DNA of 64,000 nucleotides from CAYRJD01 sp965247395 (GTDB lineage: Bacteria; Actinomycetota; Acidimicrobiia; Acidimicrobiales; Poriferisodalaceae): NCBI GenBank assembly GCA_965247395.1, contig OZ252012.1, positions 248,001 through 312,000 on the forward strand, given 5' to 3'. The notes under the pieces were generated by a model that was not told where the DNA came from, made no database searches, and saw nothing but the letters and a program-made list of their open reading frames with translations. Position 1 is the first letter of the stretch. Each line of letters starts with the position of its first letter. Shown one piece after another: positions 24,908 through 33,158 of the stretch. A program made the translations under genes and the position numbers.

Positions 24908-25864
24908 GTGCTACATGATTTTGCAGGCTCTATAGCCGTCGTTACGGGTGGTGGCACCGGCATGGGACGTGAATTGGTGTGCCGTCTGGCTGCCAAAGGC
25001 GCTCACGTTGCTACCTGCGACGTAAACCCTGGGACGTTGACTGAGACGCTGAGCCTGGCGGCCGACGATGCCGCGCCAGGCGTACGGCTAACCAGCCACA
25101 TCTGTGATGTGGCCGACAAGGGCCAGGTAGCGAGCTTTCGTGATGCCGTCGTAGCCGAGCACGAAACCGATCACATCAACGCTCTTTTCAACAACGCCGG
25201 CATCGCCGGTGGCTCCAGCTTCGTGCTGGACAACCAACGAGACGGCTGGGAAAAAACGTTCGCGGTCTGCTGGGGTGGCGTCTACAATTGTGCTCACGCG
25301 TTCATGGATTTGCTTGTGCGCTCCGACAATGCCGCGCTGGTTAACACCAGCAGCATCAACGGGTTTTGGGCCACCGTCGGGCCTGCCCTGGAACACACGG
25401 CTTACTGTGCTGCGAAGTTTGCGGTGAAGGGTTTCACCGAGGCGTTAATGATCGATCTTGCCCTGCATGCGCCCCACGTGTCGGCTCATGTTGTTATGCC
25501 TGGGCATATTGGCACCTCAATTGCTATTAACAGCACCGAGATTCACGGCGGCATAGACGTAGTAAGGGTGCGCAAAATGTTGTCGCAACGCGGCATAAAT
25601 CCGGACGCGCTCAGCGACGACGAGCTCAAAGAGATAGTCGAAGATCGCAATCAGTCGTTTCGCGATGATGCTCCCACTACGGCCAGCCAAGCGGCCGATG
25701 TCATCTTGGAAGGGGTCACAGCGGGGCGCTGGCGCATCCTGGTAGGGGACGACGCTCACGCCATTGACGAAGCGGTACGTGCTGATCCCGAGAGCGCTTA
25801 CACCGAAGAGTTCCTAAACAAGCTGATGGCATCAGGGCACCTAGGCGGTCTCGCTGCCACTTAA
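24908..25864 (+). CDS. Short-chain dehydrogenase/reductase
   Basis: 318 residues from GTG 24908. The nucleotide motif is VVTGGGTGMGREL (about 12-24), with CDVN (Asp acid preferring NAD), NNAGIAGGS, a Ser in NTSSINGF and the catalytic YCAAK. The C-terminal 90 residues are longer than in the simplest SDRs and include DDELKEIVEDRNQSFRDDAPTTASQAADVILEGV, a feature of an actinobacterial subgroup. Substrate unknown. Immediately after the VOC gene. Confidence 0.9.
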   Translation: MLHDFAGSIAVVTGGGTGMGRELVCRLAAKGAHVATCDVNPGTLTETLSLAADDAAPGVRLTSHICDVADKGQVASFRDAVVAEHETDHINALFNNAGIAGGSSFVLDNQRDGWEKTFAVCWGGVYNCAHAFMDLLVRSDNAALVNTSSINGFWATVGPALEHTAYCAAKFAVKGFTEALMIDLALHAPHVSAHVVMPGHIGTSIAINSTEIHGGIDVVRVRKMLSQRGINPDALSDDELKEIVEDRNQSFRDDAPTTASQAADVILEGVTAGRWRILVGDDAHAIDEAVRADPESAYTEEFLNKLMASGHLGGLAAT

Positions 25865-25886
25865 CTTGGCTAGCACCCGAGTTCGC

Positions 25887-25921
25887 CTGTATCGCTCGCG
25901 CGCTCGTCTGTATCGCTCGCG
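25887..25921. repeat. 21-bp-period direct repeat upstream of tRNA-Gly
   Basis: CTGTATCGCTCGCG occurs at 25887-25900 and 25908-25921, within the 122-nt stretch between the SDR stop and tRNA-Gly. No gene fits here. The rest of the stretch shows no recognised promoter box with confidence. Confidence 0.75.
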
Positions 25922-25986
25922 TTCGCTTATGCCGACTGCTAGCACAGCCTCTGTTTGAATTTGCTAGGCGTTAGCGTGGCGAGCCT

Positions 25987-26058
25987 GCGGACGTAGTTCA
26001 ATGGCTAGAACCTCAGCCTTCCAAGCTGATGATGCGAGTTCGATCCTCGTCGTCCGCT
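25987..26058 (+). tRNA. tRNA-Gly(UCC)
   Basis: Acceptor GCGGACG/CGTCCGC perfect, anticodon stem TCAGC/GCTGA with loop CTTCCAA giving UCC, T arm GCGAG-TTCGATC-CTCGT (one G-U), discriminator T, CCA not encoded. Lies 108 nt before tig. Confidence 0.96.
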
Positions 26059-26166
26059 CAAGCTAGTTCCAGCGATTTCTAAGGTTCTGCTGCTGGGTTG
26101 CTGTCCTCTTTCGGGCTGAGTTGCTGTGGCTGCTCTCATCAGCGAGAGCGTTAGAGTTGCTTGCCC

Positions 26167-27729
26167 GTGAAGACCACCCTTACGTGCTTGGATCCTGTCG
26201 ATTTCATAGGGCCAGAACAAGCACCGCCAGAGCAAACATCACCTGATCAGGACGATGCCGTCGCTGAGCAAACATCAGGCTCAGACACTGCGGCTGAGAG
26301 CCCAGTGGCTGAGAGCACGGCGGGTGAAGGCCCAGTAGCTGAGAGCACAGTCGGCGAAGACACGGCTGCACCGGTTAGCCACATTCGCTACGTAGGGCCC
26401 AAAGTGAAGCTCGAGGTCAGCATTGATGAGGGAGCCTTTGCTGCTGAGATCGACGAGGCCTTTAAAAAAATCAGCCAACAGGTCCGCGTGCCCGGATTTC
26501 GCCCTGGTCACACCCCACGCAAGGTGCTGGAAGCAAAGATCGGAGCTCAGGCCGGACGTGCGCAGGCGCTGGAAGATTCCATCCCACGCATGTACACCAA
26601 GGCACTGCGCGACAACGGCGTAGAAGCGGTCGGGCAACCCGAGATTGAAGTGACCGCAGGTCTGGAATCTGGTGCGGTGGAGTTTGAAGCCGTTGTTGAG
26701 GTACGACCCCAGGTAGAAGTAGCTGGCTACGAAAAGCTCCGTATCGAGCTACCCAGCCCTACTCCCAGCGATGACGAGATCGACGAGCAGGTACAAGCCA
26801 CGCTCAAGCAGTTCGCAGAGCTATCTGAGGTAGATCGACCAGCCCAGACGGGCGACCACCTCACCATCGACATCGAAGGCTCTGTTGAGGGGGAGCCTCT
26901 GCCAGGGCTATCCGCTCAGGAGTACGTCTATGAAGTGGGATCGGCTGGCATCGTTGCTGAGGTTGACGAACAGCTGACCGGGGCTTCCGCCGGCGGCGAC
27001 TGCGAATTTTCGGCTCCGCATCCTGTGCAAGAAGATATGGCCATCGATTTTCAGATAAAGGTCCACAAGGTTTCTGAGCTCGTGCTGCCTGAGCTAACCG
27101 ATGACTGGGTTGACGAAAACACCGAACACGACAACGTCGAGGCCATGCGGTCTACGTTCGCCGATCAGCTCGGCTTCAGTCACAAATTGCAGGCAACAAT
27201 GAGCATGCGAAGCGAAGCCGAACGCATGATTGCCGACTTAGTGCCGAGCCCCGTGCCCGACTCGATGATCGCCGGTGCCGTAACGAACCGCATTCAAGAG
27301 TTAGCAGGCCAGCTGCAGCAGCGTCAGATGGAGTTTGAACAGTGGCTGCAGTCAACCGGGCAGTCAGCGGATGAGTTCATGCAAAGACTGCGTGATGAGG
27401 CCGAGATGGGGGTCAAGCTCAACCTGGCCTTAACGGCGGTATCGCAAACCCAAGAGCTGTCAGCCACCGAAGAAGAGATAGCGGCTGAGTATGAACGGCT
27501 GGCAGAAGCCAACAACACCGATGTTGCGTCGCTTACGGCCGAAGATGGTGCGGGGCCTTCGGCGCTAGCGGTCAAGTCGTGGCTGGCACACAACAAGGCC
27601 ATGGACTGGGTGGTTGAGTCGGCCGAGCTGGTCGATGAACAAGGAAACCCAATAGACCGGGCCGATCTTGAACTAATCCCAAACCCCAGCGACAACCCCA
27701 CCGACGAACAGGATTCCGCAGATGATTAA
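26167..27729 (+). CDS. tig: Trigger factor (ribosome-associated chaperone/PPIase)
   Basis: Binds ribosomal protein uL23 at the peptide exit and helps nascent chains fold. About 520 residues from GTG 26167 (TTG 26161 also in frame; TAGAGT box 9 nt before the GTG). The ribosome-binding loop is VRVPGFRPGHTPRKVLEAKIG (about 109-129), with Phe-Arg-Pro conserved. The FKBP-like domain spans about 225-310 (TGDHLTIDIEGSVEGE), followed by the helical C-terminal chaperone domain. The first 70 residues are an acidic, Glu/Ser/Pro-rich extension absent from typical trigger factors, generated in part by a 30-bp duplication (26300-26329 and 26330-26359). It overlaps clpP2 by 8 nt. Confidence 0.95.
   Translation: MKTTLTCLDPVDFIGPEQAPPEQTSPDQDDAVAEQTSGSDTAAESPVAESTAGEGPVAESTVGEDTAAPVSHIRYVGPKVKLEVSIDEGAFAAEIDEAFKKISQQVRVPGFRPGHTPRKVLEAKIGAQAGRAQALEDSIPRMYTKALRDNGVEAVGQPEIEVTAGLESGAVEFEAVVEVRPQVEVAGYEKLRIELPSPTPSDDEIDEQVQATLKQFAELSEVDRPAQTGDHLTIDIEGSVEGEPLPGLSAQEYVYEVGSAGIVAEVDEQLTGASAGGDCEFSAPHPVQEDMAIDFQIKVHKVSELVLPELTDDWVDENTEHDNVEAMRSTFADQLGFSHKLQATMSMRSEAERMIADLVPSPVPDSMIAGAVTNRIQELAGQLQQRQMEFEQWLQSTGQSADEFMQRLRDEAEMGVKLNLALTAVSQTQELSATEEEIAAEYERLAEANNTDVASLTAEDGAGPSALAVKSWLAHNKAMDWVVESAELVDEQGNPIDRADLELIPNPSDNPTDEQDSADD
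26300..26359 (+). repeat. 30-bp tandem duplication in the tig extension
   Basis: Two adjacent 30-bp units starting GCCCAGT with a few substitutions encode PVAESTAGEG and PVAESTVGED. The repeat lies wholly in the non-conserved N-terminal tail. Confidence 0.85.
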
Positions 27730-28417
27730 TCCCAGCAACTACCTAGTGCCAACGGTGGTCGAGCAGACCAACCGTGGTGAGCGGGCATACGACCTGTATT
27801 CGCGTCTGCTGAAAGAGAACATCGTTTTCTTGGGCACGCCCATCGACGACGTCATCGCCAACCTGGTGTGCGCCCAGCTCATACACCTGGAGTCTGAAAA
27901 CCCTGAGCGCGACATCAACATCTATATCAACTCACCAGGCGGCGACATCAGCGCTCTGTTTGCGATCTACGACACCTCTCAGTACATCCGCAATGACATC
28001 ACCACCATTTGCCTGGGGCAGGCCGCTTCGGCCGCGGCAGTTTTGCTGGCTGCCGGCACTCCCGGCAAGCGCATGGCGTTGCCGCACGCGCGTGTGTTGC
28101 TCCATCAGCCCTACGGCTCGGCCATGGGCCAAGCAACAGATATCGAATTGGCGGCGAAGGAAATCGATCGCATGCGGGCATTGCTAGAAAGCATCCTTGC
28201 CAAGCACACCGGCCGCTCTCTCGAAGAGATTCACAATGACACCGATCGCGACTTCATCATGGATGCCCAGGCAGCCAAGGAATACGGAATGATCGACGAG
28301 GTAATCGCCATGCGCGATCCCATCGACAACAGTCCGGTTAACGCCTCAAACGGTAAGGCCGCCAGCGAAGATTCTCCCAAATCCGAACCAAAAGCCCAGA
28401 GCGCACTTGACGAATAG
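27722..28417 (+). CDS. clpP2: ATP-dependent Clp protease proteolytic subunit, ClpP2-like
   Basis: 231 residues with triad Ser103 (GQAASAAA), His128 (VLLHQP) and Asp177 (TDRDFI), spaced as in active ClpPs. GQAASAAAVLLAAGTPGKRMALP is nearly the actinobacterial ClpP2 signature. The C-terminal 35 residues are a Ser/Lys/Glu-rich tail. ATG overlaps the tig stop by 8 nt. In mycobacteria ClpP1 and ClpP2 form a mixed tetradecamer docked by ClpX/ClpC at ClpP2; here ClpP2 stays next to clpX but ClpP1 is elsewhere (1738). Confidence 0.95.
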   Translation: MINPSNYLVPTVVEQTNRGERAYDLYSRLLKENIVFLGTPIDDVIANLVCAQLIHLESENPERDINIYINSPGGDISALFAIYDTSQYIRNDITTICLGQAASAAAVLLAAGTPGKRMALPHARVLLHQPYGSAMGQATDIELAAKEIDRMRALLESILAKHTGRSLEEIHNDTDRDFIMDAQAAKEYGMIDEVIAMRDPIDNSPVNASNGKAASEDSPKSEPKAQSALDE

Positions 28418-28595
28418 CTGTCAAGCAGCAGTAACGATTTAGCAATAAATATGCACCATTTGGTGCGCGCGGCTTAGTACTTTCTACCAATGCGCTACCT
28501 GGACTATCCCAGTGTGTGCCATCCTGTTGTGGCACGCTAGCGACCAGGAAAACCCGGCTAAAAAGCGATTTATGTGAGCAAAGGAGGGATGAACA
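28418..28595 (+). promoter_or_regulatory. clpP2-clpX intergenic region with two hairpins
   Basis: 178 nt. GCACCA-TT-TGGTGC (28453-28466) and GTGCCA-N8-TGGCAC (28516-28535) are perfect 6-bp inverted repeats with the related cores CACCA/TGGTG and TGCCA/TGGCA. They may be operator half-sites or RNA hairpins controlling clpX. A strong AAGGAGG ribosome site at 28581-28587 precedes the clpX GTG by 8 nt. No T-tract, so a terminator is unlikely. Confidence 0.45.
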
Positions 28596-29894
28596 GTGGC
28601 GAAAATAGGCGAGGCTCCCCAAATCCCCTCATGCAATTTCTGCAATAAGTCGCGCAAAGAGGTCAACATGCTGGTGTCTGGGCCAGCAAACATCCACATT
28701 TGCAACGAATGCATTGAGCTTTGCGCAGAGATAATTGACGACGGCCCTGAACCGTCTGAAGGCCCCGTCTTGGCGGCAGTCCCCAAGCCGCAAGAGATCA
28801 ACGCTTTCCTAGATGAATACGTTGTCGGCCAGGCGCGTACCAAGATGGTCTTATCGGTAGCGGTTTACAACCACTACAAGCGGATAGGCCTTGGCGGCGC
28901 CGACGCCTCCGCGCCACCTGCCGATGCTGACGTGGAGCTCGAAAAATCAAACATCCTGCTGATTGGCCCCACCGGATGCGGCAAGACGTTGATGGCGGAG
29001 AAATTGGCACGCATGCTCGACGTTCCTTTTGCTATCGCTGACGCCACCGCCTTAACCGAAGCTGGCTATGTGGGTGAGGACGTCGAGAATATTTTGCTGA
29101 AGCTCGTTAAGGCTGCCGATTTTGATATCGGGCGAGCCGAGACCGGCATCATCTACATCGACGAAATTGACAAGATCGCGCGCAGAGCAGAGAGCGCCTC
29201 GATTACTCGTGATGTCTCCGGCGAAGGAGTGCAGCAAGCGCTGCTGAAAATTCTCGAAGGAACGGTGGCGTCAATGCCTCCGCAAGGCGGACGTAAGCAC
29301 CCTCAACAAGAGTTTTTACATATTGACACCAGCAAGGTTCTATTCATCTGCGGTGGAGCATTTGATGGCCTAGAGCGCATCATCAGTGATCGGATTGGCA
29401 AGCGATCGGTGGGCTTTGGTGCGGATATTCGCATAGCTGCTGATCAAAACTCGGTCGCAGTGCTGCCCGAGGTGCTGCCAGAAGACCTACAGCAATTCGG
29501 ACTAATTCCCGAATTCATTGGACGGTTGCCTGTAATAGGAGTGGTGGATCGACTTGATACGGAATCGTTGCGAGAGATTCTCATCAGTCCCAAGAACGCT
29601 CTGGTGCGCCAGTTCAAGCGCTCTCTAGAACTTGACGGCGTCGATCTGGAATTCACCGACGACGGGCTCGACGCCATAGTTGAGCTAGCTCTGTTACGCA
29701 ACACAGGCGCACGCGGCCTGCGAGCAATACTTGAAGAGGTGCTGCTGGGATTGATGTTTGAAGTTCCCAGCCGCGATGACGTTGAGCATGTAGCGATCGA
29801 CCGCTCTTATGTATCTGAGCGAGTGGGTTACGCGTTTCCAGCGACAGATCCCTCCTCGGAACCACCAGAAGAAAAGACTCGCGCAGCCTCTTGA
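28596..29894 (+). CDS. clpX: ATP-dependent Clp protease ATP-binding subunit ClpX
   Basis: AAA+ unfoldase that feeds substrates to ClpP. 432 residues from GTG 28596. The N-terminal zinc-binding domain has Cys13, Cys16, Cys36 and Cys39. Walker A is GPTGCGKT (124-131), Walker B is IIYIDEIDKIA. Pore loop GYVGED, the RKHPQQEFLHIDT segment and the IPEFIGRLPV sensor/IGF-loop region are present; the usual IGF tripeptide region reads differently around SDRIGKRSVGFGAD. Arg-finger and sensor 2 (GARGLRAILEE) are intact. Follows clpP2 as expected. Confidence 0.96.
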   Translation: MAKIGEAPQIPSCNFCNKSRKEVNMLVSGPANIHICNECIELCAEIIDDGPEPSEGPVLAAVPKPQEINAFLDEYVVGQARTKMVLSVAVYNHYKRIGLGGADASAPPADADVELEKSNILLIGPTGCGKTLMAEKLARMLDVPFAIADATALTEAGYVGEDVENILLKLVKAADFDIGRAETGIIYIDEIDKIARRAESASITRDVSGEGVQQALLKILEGTVASMPPQGGRKHPQQEFLHIDTSKVLFICGGAFDGLERIISDRIGKRSVGFGADIRIAADQNSVAVLPEVLPEDLQQFGLIPEFIGRLPVIGVVDRLDTESLREILISPKNALVRQFKRSLELDGVDLEFTDDGLDAIVELALLRNTGARGLRAILEEVLLGLMFEVPSRDDVEHVAIDRSYVSERVGYAFPATDPSSEPPEEKTRAAS

Positions 29895-29953
29895 ATCACA
29901 TCTGCTGTCCGTCTAACGCAGCAAATGGATGCCAATAACGCGGGAAATGACTA

Positions 29954-31318
29954 GTGCTTGAAGACCGCGAGGCTTGCCTGGCTTGGCTGGCCGAGCACTA
30001 CAACATGGAACGCTTGCTGGGAAGCACCGATGTAAGCGCTCCGACGCTTGATCGGATGTGGACGCTTGTAGGGCTCTTGGGCGATCCGCAAGACGCAGTC
30101 CCGGCTATCCACGTCACAGGTACAAACGGCAAGGGCAGCACTGTGCGAGCCTCGGTAGAGCTGTTCACCGCATCTGGATTGATCGCTGGCAGCTATACCT
30201 CGCCTCATTTAGATGCCGTGAATGATCGCATTTGTGTGGCTAACCAGCCGCTCAGTGACACCGATTTTGGGGCCGCCTTAAGTGAGATAGCCGCGATCGA
30301 ACGCTTGGCCACAGAGCGCAGCGGCGCACGGCCTAGCTATTTCGAGGTTCTGGCCGCTGCGGCTTACAACTGGTTTGCCAACAACGCACACGTGAATGTG
30401 ATCGAGGTTGGAATGGGCGGGCGTTGGGATGCCACCAACGTTGTGGACAGCCAGGTTGCGGTGATTACCAACATCGGCAGTGAACACTTGGAAATAATCG
30501 GGCCCACGCTGGCAGATGTGGCCTTTGAAAAGGCGGGCATCATCTCAGCTGGCTCATCGGTTGTATGTGGAGAGACCGATCCAGAGCTCGTGCGGGTTAT
30601 AACGCAGGTTGCTAGCGATGGCTCTTGTGACATCTTGCTAGCTGAGCGGGATTATCACGTGGGGGGCCGCCTCGTTGCGGTGGGAGGCCAGATGCTTGAT
30701 CTTGTAACTCCCTTTGGCCAGCACTCGGACTTGTTTGTGCCATTACACGGCGCGCACCAAGCCCAAAACGTCGTAACCGCGCTTACGGCGGTGGAGGCAT
30801 TTTTTGGACGTTCACTCAGCGACGAGGTAATCGCTGAAGCCATGAGCGGGTTGCAAGTGCCAGGTCGCTTTGAGGTGCTTAGTCGCTCGCCTGTGGTGGT
30901 GACCGATGGGGCACATAACCCGTTGGGAGCACAAGCGGTTGCCGTAACCATGGCCGAAGTTTTTGGCACCGAAGAAGGCCTGGCAGAGCGGCCTACGGCG
31001 CTGGTGCTGGGCGTTAGCCGCCCTCATGAACCCTTCGAGATGCTGACAGCCCTGGAGGCTCAGCGCTATTCAAAGGTCATAGCGGTTGATTTTGACTGGC
31101 CGCGTTTCACTCCTGCCGCCGAGATAGCGCAGGTGGCGCGCTCAGCAGGGATAGAACCAGCCGTTATCGGCCAAGCTGAATCCGTTACCGCTGGCATCGC
31201 CGAAGCGGTTGATGCGGTGGGACCCAACGGTCTGGTCTTAGTAACGGGATCGCTTTACGTTGTGTCGGAGGCTCGCGCCCACCTAAAAGCGCTCTTATCT
31301 GAGAGTGCGTTTGGTTAG
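29954..31318 (+). CDS. folC: Folylpolyglutamate synthase / dihydrofolate synthase
   Basis: Adds glutamate to (dihydro)folates. 454 residues from GTG 29954. The P-loop is HVTGTNGKGSTVRA (about 55-68), followed by SYTSPHLDAVNDRI and the mur-ligase-like EVGMGGRWDATN (about 155-166) and ITNIGSEHLEIIG. The C-terminal domain has VVTDGAHNPLGA (about 316-327). In most actinobacteria valS lies between clpX and folC; here folC follows clpX after 59 nt. The last codons form the first copy of a tandem array running downstream. Confidence 0.93.
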   Translation: MLEDREACLAWLAEHYNMERLLGSTDVSAPTLDRMWTLVGLLGDPQDAVPAIHVTGTNGKGSTVRASVELFTASGLIAGSYTSPHLDAVNDRICVANQPLSDTDFGAALSEIAAIERLATERSGARPSYFEVLAAAAYNWFANNAHVNVIEVGMGGRWDATNVVDSQVAVITNIGSEHLEIIGPTLADVAFEKAGIISAGSSVVCGETDPELVRVITQVASDGSCDILLAERDYHVGGRLVAVGGQMLDLVTPFGQHSDLFVPLHGAHQAQNVVTALTAVEAFFGRSLSDEVIAEAMSGLQVPGRFEVLSRSPVVVTDGAHNPLGAQAVAVTMAEVFGTEEGLAERPTALVLGVSRPHEPFEMLTALEAQRYSKVIAVDFDWPRFTPAAEIAQVARSAGIEPAVIGQAESVTAGIAEAVDAVGPNGLVLVTGSLYVVSEARAHLKALLSESAFG

Positions 31319-31426
31319 TAGTGCTCTTATCTGAGAGTGCGTTTGGTTAGTAGTGCTCTTATCTGAGAGTGCGTTTGGTTAGTAGTGCTCTTATCTGAGA
31401 GTGCGTTTGGTTAGTAGTGCTCTTAG
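31289..31426 (+). repeat. Four-copy 32-bp tandem repeat spanning the folC stop
   Basis: Near-identical 32-bp units begin at 31289, 31321, 31353 and 31385, with a partial fifth at 31417. The first unit is the last ten codons of folC including its TAG, so the array looks like replication-slippage copies of the gene end. There are no spacers, so it is not a CRISPR array. Between 31427 and the ndk start at 31538 I see no gene or clear promoter. Confidence 0.95.
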
Positions 31427-31537
31427 TTAAGGGTTAAGCGCTACTGGTTTGGGCACGGCCGCTCTACTGCCCTCTTGCTGGCACCGCTAGCCTTGCTGCG
31501 TGCTGGTCTAAGCCGAGCAGCCCGTTTAGGAACCCTC

Positions 31538-31960
31538 ATGTCTGCGACTTTGGTCATATGTAAGCCCGACGCAGTCGAACGTGGTCTAACTGGCGAGATT
31601 GTCGCTCGATTTGAGCGCAAAGGCCTCAGAGTTGTCGTGTCCGAGCTAAGGGTTATTGACGCCGAAACCGCCAAGCAGCATTATCAAGAGCACGCCGATA
31701 AGCCATTTTTTGATTCGCTAGTGGCGTTCATTACGAGATCACCTTCGCTAATCATGACCTTGGAAGCTCCCGCCCAAGCAGGGGCGGCAGTTCATGCCAT
31801 TGTGCGAACTTTGATGGGGTCAACAAATCCGGCGGAAGCCGCGCCCGGCACCATTCGCGGCGACTTTGCAACAGAGGTGACTGAAAATTTGGTGCATGGA
31901 TCTGATAGTCCTGAGTCTGCCGCTCGTGAGATTGAACTGTTCTTCGGAGGCAAATCGTGA
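31538..31960 (+). CDS. ndk: Nucleoside diphosphate kinase
   Basis: Transfers gamma-phosphate between nucleoside di- and triphosphates by a phosphohistidine. 140 residues from ATG 31538 (AGGA upstream). Catalytic His120 in NLVHGSDS. Substrate residues lie in KPDAVERGLTGEI (about 9-21) and RGDFATE. The upstream in-frame extension to 31475 has no similarity to the family. Its end overlaps the mreB GTG (GTGA). Confidence 0.95.
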   Translation: MSATLVICKPDAVERGLTGEIVARFERKGLRVVVSELRVIDAETAKQHYQEHADKPFFDSLVAFITRSPSLIMTLEAPAQAGAAVHAIVRTLMGSTNPAEAAPGTIRGDFATEVTENLVHGSDSPESAAREIELFFGGKS

Positions 31961-33141
31961 ACTCGCACACAACCCCCTTGCCACATATTCAGCCGCCTTT
32001 TCAGGGCGCCCCGCCCGGACCAATTCGTCGCCAAGAGAAAATGCCTAACCAGAATCCAGCTAACGGTGTCGTGCGTCCGCATTTTGCTCGCGCAATGAAC
32101 AACGGCACAAAAAGGACTCGGTCGGGCACTTTTGGTGGCCGAGACATGGCAGTTGACCTAGGAACGGCTAACACCATTGTTTATTTACGAGGCCATGGCA
32201 TCGTCTTAGACGAGCCTTCTGTAGTTGCCATTGACACCGAAACGGGCAAAGCACTGGCGGTGGGAGCGGAAGCCAAACGCATGGTTGGTAGAACTCCAAG
32301 CAACATCACCGCCACCAATCCCCTGGAGGACGGTGTCATCGCCGACTTTGATGTCTGCGAAAAAATGCTGCGACACTTCATAAGCCAGGTGTGTCAAACC
32401 CGCTGGCCCAAACCTCGCTTGGTTATCTGTGTGCCCTCTGGCATTACCGGCGTGGAGCAGCGAGCGGTGCTTGAAGCGGCCGTATATGCCGGCGCTCGCA
32501 AGGTCTACACCATTGAAGAACCAATGGCAGCGGCGATCGGAGCAGGCTTGCCTGTCCAGTCGTCACGCGCATCAATGATTGTCGACATCGGTGGAGGCAC
32601 AACAGAGGTGGCGGTTATTTCACTTGGTGGTTTGGTGTCTGTTACGAGTTTGCGCGTGGGTGGCAAGCGCATGGATGCGGCCATAAGTGCCTTAATGAGG
32701 AGACGGCACAACCTCTCAATCGGGGAGCGCACAGCGGAATCGATCAAGCTGGCTATTGGTTCGGCATGGCCGCTAGAAGAGGAACTGCAAGCTGATGTAA
32801 GCGGTGTGGACGTAGCAGGAGGCTTGCCCAAGAAAGTGGTTGTAAGCAGCGGAGAAATACGTGAAAGTCTCAACGAGTCGATTAGTTCCATCATCGGTTC
32901 GGTTAAGGAAACGCTTGATCAGACACCAGCCGACCTAGCTGCCGATGTGTTGGACTACGGAATCACCCTCACCGGAGGAGGCGCGTTGCTGCCCGGCATA
33001 GATCAGCGCATTGAGCATGAAACGGGTGTCCCCACATTTATTGCAGATGAACCCCTTTACAGCGTGGTGATGGGGTCGGGGCAGTCGCTGGAAGAGTTCG
33101 AAACACTGCAAAGCGTGATGATGCCCTATACCTCTGGCTGA
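31957..33141 (+). CDS. mreB: Rod-shape-determining actin homologue MreB
   Basis: Polymerising actin-fold ATPase that positions the elongasome. 394 residues from GTG 31957, overlapping ndk by 4 nt. Phosphate loops: MAVDLGTANTIVYLRG (about 65-80) and VDIGGGTTEVAV (about 209-220). IEEPMAAAIGAG and the C-terminal ITLTGGGALLPGID are also standard. The N-terminal 60 residues are an unusual Pro/Asn/Arg-rich extension; ATG 32041 or 32095 are possible later starts. Head of a rod-shape operon mreB-mreC-mreD-mrdA-rodA. Confidence 0.95.
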   Translation: MNSHTTPLPHIQPPFQGAPPGPIRRQEKMPNQNPANGVVRPHFARAMNNGTKRTRSGTFGGRDMAVDLGTANTIVYLRGHGIVLDEPSVVAIDTETGKALAVGAEAKRMVGRTPSNITATNPLEDGVIADFDVCEKMLRHFISQVCQTRWPKPRLVICVPSGITGVEQRAVLEAAVYAGARKVYTIEEPMAAAIGAGLPVQSSRASMIVDIGGGTTEVAVISLGGLVSVTSLRVGGKRMDAAISALMRRRHNLSIGERTAESIKLAIGSAWPLEEELQADVSGVDVAGGLPKKVVVSSGEIRESLNESISSIIGSVKETLDQTPADLAADVLDYGITLTGGGALLPGIDQRIEHETGVPTFIADEPLYSVVMGSGQSLEEFETLQSVMMPYTSG

Positions 33142-33158
33142 TATCAGCCAGCAGACCG

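Noticed and set aside
31289..31426. CRISPR array
   Set aside because: Units are contiguous 32-bp tandem copies without spacers and derive from the end of folC; no cas genes.
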